From Streptosporangium sp. NBC_01495 (lineage in GTDB: Bacteria > Actinomycetota > Actinomycetes > Streptosporangiales > Streptosporangiaceae), in NCBI RefSeq assembly GCF_036250735.1, contig NZ_CP109430.1, forward strand, positions 9,610,001-9,674,000: a DNA stretch of 64,000 nucleotides, written 5' to 3'. Below, piece by piece: positions 8,244-15,294 of this stretch. The notes under the pieces were generated by a model. It ran no database searches, had not been told where the DNA came from, and saw only the letters and a program-made list of their open reading frames with translations. Position numbers and translations under genes: made by a program. Position 1 is the stretch's first letter. Every line of letters starts with the position of its first letter.

Positions 8244-9407
8244 CTAGGATCCGCCCGGCGCGGGCTCCCCGGTGGGCTCCCTCGCGGACTCCCCGGTGGA
8301 AGACCTGGCCAGCCGCCTGCCGAGACGTTGAGCGGGGGCCTCGAGCAGGCGGTGGGTCAGGTAGCAAAGCGGCACCAGGGTGAGGAAGAACAGCGGAAGG
8401 TTCGGGCTCACCCGCAGCAGGAGCGGGTGCAGCAGATAGAGGGAGAAACTGATCACCCCGAGGTGGGCGAGCCACCGGGGGAACGACCTGCGCCGCAACG
8501 CGAACCCGGCCGCGAAGAAGGCCGCGGCCAGCAGGATCGCCGGCGCCCACCCGGGATCGTCCTTGGCGAGGACTCCGCAGGCCAGGACCGTCAGCACGGT
8601 GGCGACGGCGGTGCGCCACCGGATGGTCCCCCGCTCGGCGCGGTACACGGCCGTACCGGCGAACATCATGGCCAGGATGATCAGCCCCTGCCACGCGCCG
8701 ATCCGGCTGCCCAGGATCACCAGCACGAGGCCGAGGAGCCCGCCCGCCACCGCGGCGACCGTACGCGCCCCGCCCCCCGCCCGCGCCGACACCACGACGA
8801 CCGCGACCACCGCGACCCCGAGAAGCGCCGCGACCAGGTCGGCGCGGCCACCGATGACCGGGCCCGGCAGCAGGAGACCCAGCAGGACGGCCGACAACGC
8901 CAGAACGATCGCGGTCGCGGCCGACCGGTGCGCCCGTCCCGTGGCGAACAGCCCGACCGCCAGCAGGTAGAACGCCATCTCGTACGAGAGCGTCCACATC
9001 ACGTCGATGACGGCGGGCACGCCGAGCAACTCCTGCAGCATCGTCACGTTCCCGAAGACGACCAGGGGAAGGGGGCGCGCGCTCAGGCCCGGGTGGAGGA
9101 CGAACGCCCCGGCGTACGCGAGAAGGAGGGCCAGGCCGAGCGCGGCGAGCAGCAGGGGGAGCAGGCGGAGGGCCCGGCCGATCCAGAAGGCCCGCAGGTC
9201 ACCGCGCCGTTCCAGGGAGGCGGGGATGATGTAGCCGCTGACCAGGAAGAACACGAAGACGCCCCAGGTGCCGACGTCGATCCTGCGGTCTACCTCGGCC
9301 CAGACGCCCGGCATGAAGTTCCAGCCGGCGTGGTGCAGCGCGACGGCCAGCGCGGCCGGTCCCCGCAGGGCGTCCAGCCAGGCCAGCCGCGAGGGGATCG
9401 GGGCCAT
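8244..9407 (-). CDS. Acyltransferase 3 (OafA/YrhL-like) membrane protein
   Basis: A 387-residue integral membrane acyltransferase. It starts with RLAWLDALRGPAALAVALHH, the R-x-x-x-x-D-x-x-R-G-x-x-A hallmark, with His in the first helix. FFLVSGYIIP follows near residue 60, then about ten hydrophobic segments, and a short polar C-terminus. Members O-acylate sugars, peptidoglycan or antibiotics at the cytoplasmic membrane. No glycan genes adjoin it, so the acceptor is unknown. It ends 21 bp after the convergent VOC gene. Confidence 0.9.
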   Translation of the reverse strand: MAPIPSRLAWLDALRGPAALAVALHHAGWNFMPGVWAEVDRRIDVGTWGVFVFFLVSGYIIPASLERRGDLRAFWIGRALRLLPLLLAALGLALLLAYAGAFVLHPGLSARPLPLVVFGNVTMLQELLGVPAVIDVMWTLSYEMAFYLLAVGLFATGRAHRSAATAIVLALSAVLLGLLLPGPVIGGRADLVAALLGVAVVAVVVVSARAGGGARTVAAVAGGLLGLVLVILGSRIGAWQGLIILAMMFAGTAVYRAERGTIRWRTAVATVLTVLACGVLAKDDPGWAPAILLAAAFFAAGFALRRRSFPRWLAHLGVISFSLYLLHPLLLRVSPNLPLFFLTLVPLCYLTHRLLEAPAQRLGRRLARSSTGESAREPTGEPAPGGS

Positions 9408-9644
9408 TCGCCCGACTTTAGGCGATGGTCATCGGTTCCTGGGCACTCCTTGGCCCGTGACCCGGAGGACGGCGACCGCGGCCTCGATCACCTCTGGCGG
9501 CCGGTGTGGCCGTCACGACCCGATCCAGGTGCGGTGGATTCGCCGGTAGTCCTCGGAGGTGAAGGCTTCGCCCGTGGTGTCCAGGCCACCGGTCGCGGAA
9601 CCGAAGCCGGGCGGAACGCGGCCGGGTGAGGCCAGGCGGCGTCC

Positions 9645-10685
9645 TCAGCGAACCGGGTCGCGGGGGTTGACCCGGGCGACGAAGAGCGGGTCGACCGGCG
9701 TGAAGGGGAACCGGGGGAGATCGCGCTCGGGCATGCCGAAGCTCGCGGCGAGAACCTCGCGGGAGAACGCCGACGCGCTGGCCCGGTAGCCGATGTCGGC
9801 GGGCATGGCCTGGTCGAAGAAGATGAGGAAGTGGATTTCGTCCTCGCCGAGGACCTCGATGTGGTGCGGAAAGGCGCGTGGCACGAAGTACACGTCACCG
9901 GGGCCGAGCACGTACTCGTCGAGGGTGCCGTCGGGGTCCAGAACACGCATGCGGGCGTGCCCCTTCTCGACGTATCCCATCTCGCCGGTGACGGGATGCC
10001 AGTGCGGTTCGCGCATCCCGCTCTCCCTGACGCGCAGCGAGTACATGGAGATGTCCTCCAAAGCGGCCCAGTACTGCTTACGGGCGAGGCGGGCGTCGCC
10101 GTAGGCGTAGGACAGCGGCGGGTGCTGGCCTTCGATGTCGAACAGGTGGGCGTTGGGCAGTCCGGCCGTGGACGGGACGTCGGCGGCGCCGGTACGGCGG
10201 ACGATCTGCTGGGCCGGAGACCGGTCGAGGGCGGCGAACGCCGAGGCGGGCAGGTCGTAGGTGTTACCGAGGACCGCGTCGGTCATGGCGCTGAAACTGT
10301 CGTGCAGAGAGAAGTGCTGGGGGCGTTCGTCGCGCAGCGCGAGAACGAACTCGGCGCGGTCGTCACCGATGTTCTCGAGATGGTAAAGCGCGCCCGACTC
10401 GACGTGGTACATCTGACCTGCGGTGACAATGAACGAGGAGAAGACGTCGAGGTTTCCGAGGATCGACACCAGGACCGTGCCGGAAAGGCAGTAGCCGAGC
10501 TGGTTGGCGTTGACGTTCCACTGCGGCTCGCGGATCGCACCGGGTTCGAGGACCACGTGCTTGATCGACAGCCCGCTGAGAATGGGCAGCGCGCCGGCGT
10601 CGACCAGGGTGACCGATCCGAGCTCGCTCTCGAACGCGGGTGGCGCCGCCGCCAGCGAGGTGACGTGCGGTGAGGTGCCGGTCAT
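9645..10685 (-). CDS. Bicupin, oxalate-decarboxylase-like, with one degenerate metal site
   Basis: A 346-residue bicupin resembling the oxalate decarboxylase family. The C-terminal cupin keeps the metal ligands in REPHWHPVTGEMGYVEKG (near 222-239) and a later His in VPRAFPHHIE. The equivalent N-terminal motif reads REPQWNVNANQLGYCLSG (near 52-69), so the two His and the Glu are replaced by Gln, Asn and Gln. Only one functional metal centre is therefore expected. The family uses Mn and oxygen to decarboxylate or oxidise oxalate; whether this one still does is uncertain. The ATG has GGGGAAGT directly upstream. Confidence 0.85.
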   Translation of the reverse strand: MTGTSPHVTSLAAAPPAFESELGSVTLVDAGALPILSGLSIKHVVLEPGAIREPQWNVNANQLGYCLSGTVLVSILGNLDVFSSFIVTAGQMYHVESGALYHLENIGDDRAEFVLALRDERPQHFSLHDSFSAMTDAVLGNTYDLPASAFAALDRSPAQQIVRRTGAADVPSTAGLPNAHLFDIEGQHPPLSYAYGDARLARKQYWAALEDISMYSLRVRESGMREPHWHPVTGEMGYVEKGHARMRVLDPDGTLDEYVLGPGDVYFVPRAFPHHIEVLGEDEIHFLIFFDQAMPADIGYRASASAFSREVLAASFGMPERDLPRFPFTPVDPLFVARVNPRDPVR

Positions 10686-10806
10686 GACTTCCCCTTCGTT
10701 GTCGCGACTTCGTTGTCTCGACCCGCACGGTCACGGTCGAAGAACGTGCGCCGCCTTCGGACTCCAGCCTGGGTCACATGGTCACGTCCACACTGATGGT
10801 GTACGT

Positions 10807-10825
10807 CTGTTTCTGCAGGTTAAGC
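10807..10825. repeat. 19-bp motif identical to one beside the IS256 remnant
   Basis: CTGTTTCTGCAGGTTAAGC occurs here and again, identical, at 33845-33863, 37 bp beyond the stop of an IS256-type transposase fragment. It is probably a solo terminal inverted repeat of that element. The rest of 10686-10941 holds nothing I can support. Confidence 0.55.
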
Positions 10826-10941
10826 AGCAGGTGTCCGCTGTGGCGGGTCCTGTCGCGGCGTGTCGCCGACATCACTCACATATGACTTTCGGCTGGTACG
10901 CCGCCACCCGTGGAGCGGCCGACCACGATCGTGCAGGCCTC

Positions 10942-11131
10942 CTATTCGCTTTGCGCCCAGGCGGCGACGGGCAGCGAGAGATACACGCCGAAGTTATCCA
11001 GGTCGGTAGCGGCCTGGGCGCGGCGGCGCCGCCCATCCTTCCGCGAGCAGAGCGCTTCGGCTGCGACCGTGGCCATCGCCGTGTCGACCGGCTCGAGCGT
11101 CCCGCATCGGTTGTTGGCATACTCTGCGGGG
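10942..11131 (-). pseudogene. Possible C-terminal gene fragment
   Basis: In one minus-strand frame, ending at a TAG at 10942-10944, the text is protein-like (LEPVDTAMATVAAEALCSRK, later ATDLDNFGVYLSLPVAAWAQ). It has no credible start or 5' part and overlaps the start of the aminotransferase on the other strand. I do not recognise the family. It may be a leftover of a deleted gene next to the IS-end-like sequence at 10807, or only a GC-rich shadow. Confidence 0.25.
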
Positions 11132-11932
11132 ATGTTGTACGTGGAGATCAACGGTGCTGCTCCCTCGATAGCTGACCTGCACCGCGTAGCGGTCGTCAAC
11201 TACGGACACTTCACCTCGATGCAGGTGCGAGAGAACCGGGTTCGGGGGTTGGACCTGCATCTGCGCAGGCTCGACGACGCGTCGAGGGAACTTTTCATGG
11301 CGACGCCAGGAGCCGACCGCATACGCTCGCTTCTGCGACGGGCTTTGGACCATGTGCCGGGTGACGTGTCCGCACGGATTTCCGTCTTCGCCAGGTCAGG
11401 CGACATCTCTGTCCCGACCCCAGACGTTGATCTCGCCGTCATGGTGTCGCTGAGCGATCCGGTTCCTGAAACACGTCAGACACCATGGAACGTGTGCTCC
11501 ATCCCGTACCTTCGGGAATCAGCACACCTGAAACACGCCGCGACCATGGGACTCATCAGGGCTCGCCGCGCCGCCAGGTCCCAAGGCTTCGATGATGCCG
11601 TCTTCACCGGGCCGGACGGGCTCATCCTCGAGGGTTCCATCTGGAACCTCGGGCTTTGGGACGGTGAAACCGTTACCTGGCCACAGGCGCCGAAGTTGCC
11701 AGGCGTGACCGAACAGCTGCTGACGATGGGCCTTCACCGCATCGGAGTGCGGACACGGACCAGGCCGGTGGTCGCGCAGGATCTTGCCCACTACCAGGCG
11801 GCGTTCGCCAGCTACTCCTGGTGTCCGGCACAGCCGTTGGCCAGTCTGGACGACGTGTCGTTCGCGAACCCCGCAGCGGCGTTCACGATGCTGGGGAAGG
11901 CATGGGACTCCGTTCCCTGGGAGACCGTTTAG
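11132..11932 (+). CDS. Aminotransferase class IV (PLP-dependent)
   Basis: A 266-residue fold-type IV PLP enzyme. HLRRLDDASRELF near residues 48-60 is the family's Arg/His opening, LKHAATMGLIRARRAARSQG near 141-160 carries the Schiff-base Lys, and GFDDAVFTGPDGLILEGSIWNL (159-180) is the conserved E-G-x-x-x-N block, here ending GSIWN. Family members include branched-chain aminotransferases and aminodeoxychorismate lyases; the shorter C-terminus and the SYSWCPAQPL segment do not match either type clearly. The start ATG lies after GCGGGG with a poor ribosome site; longer in-frame starts precede the conserved core but have no homology. Confidence 0.85.
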   Translation: MLYVEINGAAPSIADLHRVAVVNYGHFTSMQVRENRVRGLDLHLRRLDDASRELFMATPGADRIRSLLRRALDHVPGDVSARISVFARSGDISVPTPDVDLAVMVSLSDPVPETRQTPWNVCSIPYLRESAHLKHAATMGLIRARRAARSQGFDDAVFTGPDGLILEGSIWNLGLWDGETVTWPQAPKLPGVTEQLLTMGLHRIGVRTRTRPVVAQDLAHYQAAFASYSWCPAQPLASLDDVSFANPAAAFTMLGKAWDSVPWETV

Positions 11933-11988
11933 TGGCGGCGGCCCGCATGTGACGCCCGGTTGCTCATGCCGACGGGGAGAATCGGGCC

Positions 11989-12570
11989 ATGACTTTCACA
12001 ACACCACCGGGAACCGCCGCCTGGCGGCATCTCGACGCGCGGGACGGCTTCGAGGTGGCCTACTTCCAGCCTGCGGACGACGGCCTGCGCGTCGAGGGGT
12101 GCACGACGGCGGTCGAGGAGGGCGAGACCTGGATCGTCGGCTACGCCATCGAACTGGACGCCTCCTGGACCACGCGAAGCGCGCGGATCACGGGGCGTTC
12201 GGCCTCGGGGTTACGGCACATCGTGCTGGAGGCCGACGGCGTGGGCCACTGGCGCGTCGACGGCACCCCGGCCCCCCACCTGGACGGCTGCCTGGACGTC
12301 GACCTGGAGTCCTCGGCGATGACCAACGCCTTCCCCGTGCATCGGATGGGCCTGCGCGTCGGTGATCGGTCGCCCGCCCCCGCCGCCTACGTACGCGCCA
12401 CCGATCTCGCCGTCGAACGGCTTGAGCAGGACTACGTCCGCATCGCCGACGAGGGCTCCCGGCAGCGCTACGACTACAGCGCCCTGGTCTTCGACTTCGC
12501 GTGCCGCCTGGTCTACGACGAGTCCGGCCTCGTGCTCGACTACCCCGAGATCGCCGTACGCGCGGCGTGA
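11989..12570 (+). CDS. Putative glycolipid-binding family protein
   Basis: A 193-residue protein matching the putative glycolipid-binding family (formerly DUF1089) as I remember it: an N-terminal WRHLDARDGFEVAYF block, WRVDGTPAPHLDGCLDVDLES in the middle (only part quoted) and TNAFPVHRM after it, then a C-terminal strand pair ending in DYPEIAVRA. No signal peptide or membrane segment is visible, so it is probably cytosolic. Biochemical function in the family is poorly defined. It follows the aminotransferase by 56 bp in the same direction, so the two may be co-transcribed. Confidence 0.72.
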   Translation: MTFTTPPGTAAWRHLDARDGFEVAYFQPADDGLRVEGCTTAVEEGETWIVGYAIELDASWTTRSARITGRSASGLRHIVLEADGVGHWRVDGTPAPHLDGCLDVDLESSAMTNAFPVHRMGLRVGDRSPAPAAYVRATDLAVERLEQDYVRIADEGSRQRYDYSALVFDFACRLVYDESGLVLDYPEIAVRAA

Positions 12571-12652
12571 CCTCCCGCGAGCCGCCGGACCTGGCTCCGC
12601 CGAGGTGACGCGGCGGCTCGGGAGAAGGACGCTCTCGTGCCGCCGCGCCGTC

Positions 12653-12934
12653 TCAGGTGCCAGGCGTGTGACCGGCGCTCAGACTGAGCGCGATCTGCAC
12701 CTGACGGACCAGTACCGTGACCAGCCTCTCGGGTGAAGCTCGAATGATCATGTACCTGATGCCCGCCCTCACCTCCCGGTCGGTGAGCGGCCGACGCCGA
12801 AGGGCGGTCCAGCGGCGCAGAAGGGGATCGTGGACGATGTGCCACTCGGGGAAGGTCCGCTCAAGCGCGGCGCGCCGGCGCTCCTCGGGTGCGCTCACGA
12901 TGACGGCGACCTGGGCCGCTCTCATGGCGATCAT
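12653..12934 (-). CDS. Small conserved actinobacterial hypothetical protein
   Basis: A 93-residue protein with the pattern LERTFPEWHIVHDPLLRRWTALRR near residues 24-47, resembling the FPxWxIxxxxxxRWWAxR motif of many small actinobacterial proteins found beside regulators. The following helix LVTVLVRQVQIALS is also typical. The function is unknown. Two Met codons compete as start (12934 and 12925); neither has a strong ribosome site. It faces the glycolipid-binding gene across an 82-bp gap. Confidence 0.5.
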   Translation of the reverse strand: MIAMRAAQVAVIVSAPEERRRAALERTFPEWHIVHDPLLRRWTALRRRPLTDREVRAGIRYMIIRASPERLVTVLVRQVQIALSLSAGHTPGT

Positions 12935-12949
12935 CCCAGCACGCTCCGG

Positions 12950-13048
12950 TCATGAGCTGCGGGCCCTGCGCGGTGAGAAGCGCTGCGCCCACCAGCCGTC
13001 CGGCACGTTTCCCGAGAACGCCTTGCCGTCGATCCAGCCGTAGCACTC
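12950..13048 (-). pseudogene. Truncated YdeI/OmpD-associated-type fragment
   Basis: Thirty-two codons on the minus strand read ECYGWIDGKAFSGNV then PDGWWAQRFSPRRARSS before a TGA. This matches the central motif of YdeI-type proteins (CYGWIxG... RFxPRRxRSxWS), which the full-length gene at 14574 also carries as CYGWISGQR and YVPRRPRSLWS. The 5' part is replaced by the end of the TetR gene, and the Trp-Ser continuation is lost. It looks like the relic of a paralogue. Confidence 0.5.
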
Positions 13049-13706
13049 AGGGCGAGGAGTGATCCGAGGTGTCGACGCCGCCGACGGGTTCGGCGAAGTC
13101 ATCGCCGAAGGCGGCAGTGAGCGCCTTCGCGATCACGTCGGGCAGCTCGGTCCGCCCGTCGTCCTCGGCCCAGCGCACCAATGCCGTGTGCATGGCGGCC
13201 AGGCAGGCACTGGCCGCCACCTGGGCGTGAAACGCCGCGTCGGGATCGGTGGCATCGTCTCCCAGGGCGTCGACGATCGCCCGCTGAAGGGCGTAGTGGT
13301 TGTCCAGGTGCTTGGCCCGTAAGGCCGGCGTCGAGATCATGAGCCGGAGGCGGGCGAGCAGGAACCGCTCATTCGCCGTCAGGTCGTCTCCGTGGCCGCC
13401 ACCGGTCAACATCGCGGCCGAGGCGACGAGCGCGCTGCCGATGCGGCGGACCAGGGGCTGCGCGGCGGACGACTCGATGATCCGCTCGGCGACGAGCCGG
13501 CCGTGCTGGTCGACGAGCACGAGGTCTTCCTTCGTGGGGAAGTGCCGATACACGGTCATGGGCGACACGCCCGCGGCTTCGGCGACGTCGGTCACGGTCG
13601 TGGCGTCGTATCCGCGCTCGGTGAACAGCCGTACCGCGTGCGCCTGGATCATGCGCTGCGTCTCGGCTCGTCGTCGCGCTCGCAATGTTGTGTGCTGGTC
13701 GGACAT
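13047..13706 (-). CDS. TetR-family transcriptional regulator
   Basis: A 219-residue TetR repressor. The helix-turn-helix is LFTERGYDATTVTDVAEAAG followed by VSPMTVYRHFPTKEDLVLVD (about residues 28-67). The C-terminal ligand domain is Ala/Leu-rich and ends in a polar tail. I use the ATG at 13706 (MSDQHTT); an in-frame ATG at 13718 is also possible, and neither has a strong ribosome site, so the mRNA may be nearly leaderless. It is divergent from the SDR gene with a near-perfect operator in between. Confidence 0.88.
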   Translation of the reverse strand: MSDQHTTLRARRRAETQRMIQAHAVRLFTERGYDATTVTDVAEAAGVSPMTVYRHFPTKEDLVLVDQHGRLVAERIIESSAAQPLVRRIGSALVASAAMLTGGGHGDDLTANERFLLARLRLMISTPALRAKHLDNHYALQRAIVDALGDDATDPDAAFHAQVAASACLAAMHTALVRWAEDDGRTELPDVIAKALTAAFGDDFAEPVGGVDTSDHSSP

Positions 13707-13728
13707 GTGATAGACCATACCGGAGCGG

Positions 13729-13755
13729 TAGTAACTACCAGATTGGTAGCTACTA
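13729..13755. promoter_or_regulatory. TetR operator between regulator and SDR gene
   Basis: The inverted repeat TAGTAACTACCA-GAT-TGGTAGCTACTA has 12-bp arms with a single mismatch. It is centred between the divergent TetR and SDR genes, 23 bp from one start and 20 bp from the other, so it should repress both. Confidence 0.85.
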
Positions 13756-13774
13756 ACATATTGAGGTGGTTGGC

Positions 13775-14539
13775 ATGAGTGATCTGACCGGCAAGACGGC
13801 CCTCGTGACCGGAGCATCGCGCGGCATCGGGCAGGCGATCGCGACCCGGCTGGCGGCGAAGGGGGCGGTGGTCATCGTGCATTACGGCACGGACAAGGAC
13901 GGTGCGACGGCGACGGTCGACGAGATCGAGCGCACCGGTGGAACCGCGCTCGCCGTCGGGGCGGAGCTGGGTGTGGATGACGACGTCGAGACCCTCTTCG
14001 CGGGAGTCGAGGCCGGCCTGGCCGGACGGCCACTCGACATCCTCGTCAACAACGCGGCGGCCGCGCCCGCCGGCCCGCTCGGAACCACGACGCGGACGGA
14101 GTTCGACCACCTCTTCGCGGTGAACGTGCGAGCGCCGTACTTCATCATCCAGCGGGCATTGCCACTGCTCCGCGACGGTGGCCGCATCGTCACGATCTCG
14201 TCCGTGGCGACCCGGATGGCCAACCCCACCCAGACGTCCTTCGCCATGACGAAGGGCGCGGTCGAGACGATGAGCATGACCTTGGCCAACGAGCTCGGAG
14301 TCCGAGGAATCACGGTGAACGCGGTCGCTCCCGGCGCCACCCGGACGGCGACCAACGGATCGGCCTTCGAAGTGCCGGGGCTGGCCGAATTCATCGCCGG
14401 AACGACGGCGCTCGATCGCCTGGGCGGGCCCGACGACGTCGCCGACGTAGTCGCGTTCCTCGCCTCCGACGCGGCGCGCTGGATCACCGGTCAGGTCATC
14501 GACGCGAGTGGCGGCCTGTTCCTCGGACCGCGCATCTGA
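13775..14539 (+). CDS. Short-chain dehydrogenase/reductase
   Basis: A 254-residue classical SDR. The NAD(P) loop is TGASRGIG near residues 12-19, NNAAAAPAG corresponds to NNAG, and the catalytic residues follow as Ser in TISSVATRMA. The usual Tyr of YxxxK is replaced: the expected motif reads TSFAMTKGAVE, with Phe where Tyr is normal while the Lys is kept. It ends DASGGLFLG. Loss of the Tyr would weaken or alter chemistry. The ATG has GAGGTGG upstream. It is controlled from the operator shared with the TetR gene. Confidence 0.88.
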   Translation: MSDLTGKTALVTGASRGIGQAIATRLAAKGAVVIVHYGTDKDGATATVDEIERTGGTALAVGAELGVDDDVETLFAGVEAGLAGRPLDILVNNAAAAPAGPLGTTTRTEFDHLFAVNVRAPYFIIQRALPLLRDGGRIVTISSVATRMANPTQTSFAMTKGAVETMSMTLANELGVRGITVNAVAPGATRTATNGSAFEVPGLAEFIAGTTALDRLGGPDDVADVVAFLASDAARWITGQVIDASGGLFLGPRI

Positions 14540-14573
14540 TCGTCGGCGCCGACCGGCCGATAGCCTGATCCAT

Positions 14574-15152
14574 ATGGATGAGCGCGACGGAGTGGAGATC
14601 ATCGCCTTCGTGGACGCCGAGGCGTTCGAGAGCTGGCTCGCCGAGCACCACACGCGCCACGAGGGGTTGTGGATCAAGCTGGCCAAGAAGAAGACCGGCA
14701 TTCCGACGGTCACCTCCGACGAGCTGGTCGACGTCGGGCTGTGTTACGGCTGGATCTCCGGGCAGCGGCTGTCTCTCGACGAGCGGTACTACCTGCAGAA
14801 GTACGTGCCGCGCCGGCCCAGGAGCCTGTGGTCGCAGGTGAACGTGGACAAGGTCGCGATGCTGACGGCCGAGGGGCGGATGCGCGAACCCGGGCTGGCC
14901 GAGGTGCGCAAGGCGCAGGAGGACGGGCGGTGGGCGGTGGCCTACGAGTCGCAGAAGACGGCGACGGTGCCCCCCGATCTCGCGACGGCGCTCGACACGA
15001 ACCCGGAGGCCAAGAAGGCGTTCGAGGCGCTCGACAAGACCGGTCGTTACCTGGTGATCCTGCCGTTGCTCCAGGCGCTCACACCGGAGAACAGAAAAGT
15101 CCGGCTCGACAAAGTCCTAGAAACACTAGCAAAGAGCGAAAAATCGATATAA
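14574..15152 (+). CDS. YdeI/OmpD-associated family protein
   Basis: A 192-residue protein of the YdeI family: FESWLAEHHTRHEGLWIKLAK at the N-terminus (part), then LVDVGLCYGWISGQRLSLD, YVPRRPRSLWSQVNVDKV, and the C-terminal helical Bacteriocin-protection-like domain (LDTNPEAKKAFEALDKTGRY). The molecular role is unknown; the family name reflects genetic association with envelope or bacteriocin phenotypes. It starts 34 bp after the SDR stop, probably in the same transcript. A degraded paralogue fragment lies at 12950-13048. Confidence 0.85.
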   Translation: MDERDGVEIIAFVDAEAFESWLAEHHTRHEGLWIKLAKKKTGIPTVTSDELVDVGLCYGWISGQRLSLDERYYLQKYVPRRPRSLWSQVNVDKVAMLTAEGRMREPGLAEVRKAQEDGRWAVAYESQKTATVPPDLATALDTNPEAKKAFEALDKTGRYLVILPLLQALTPENRKVRLDKVLETLAKSEKSI

Positions 15153-15223
15153 GTCAGCCTCCGTGAGTCTGGTCACCGGCTCGATCCTGTCGGAGAGAAG
15201 CTCGGACGACCAAGAACCAAGAG

Positions 15224-15256
15224 GGCTCCTGACGGCGTAACGCCTGTTCAGGAGCC
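15224..15256. terminator. Bidirectional hairpin related to the tRNA-Arg scar terminators
   Basis: GGCTCCTGA and TCAGGAGCC form a 9-bp stem with an inner GGCG/CGCC pair. It serves the YdeI gene from the left and the ABC permease from the right. Its sequence and the following GTGGCCGGAGATGTTCGACC (15270-15289) align with the tRNA-Arg 3'-half plus terminator copies at 30906, 32390, 38635 and 45924, in more diverged form, so it may be an older scar of the same kind. Confidence 0.7.
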
Positions 15257-15294
15257 TTCTCTCAGATGTGTGGCCGGAGATGTTCGACCCCCCG

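Noticed and set aside
7141..8997. A 618-codon minus frame that seems to fuse TetR with an upstream domain
   Set aside because: The upstream part is antisense to the VOC and acyltransferase genes; TetR homology starts at GTG 7725 with a good ribosome site.
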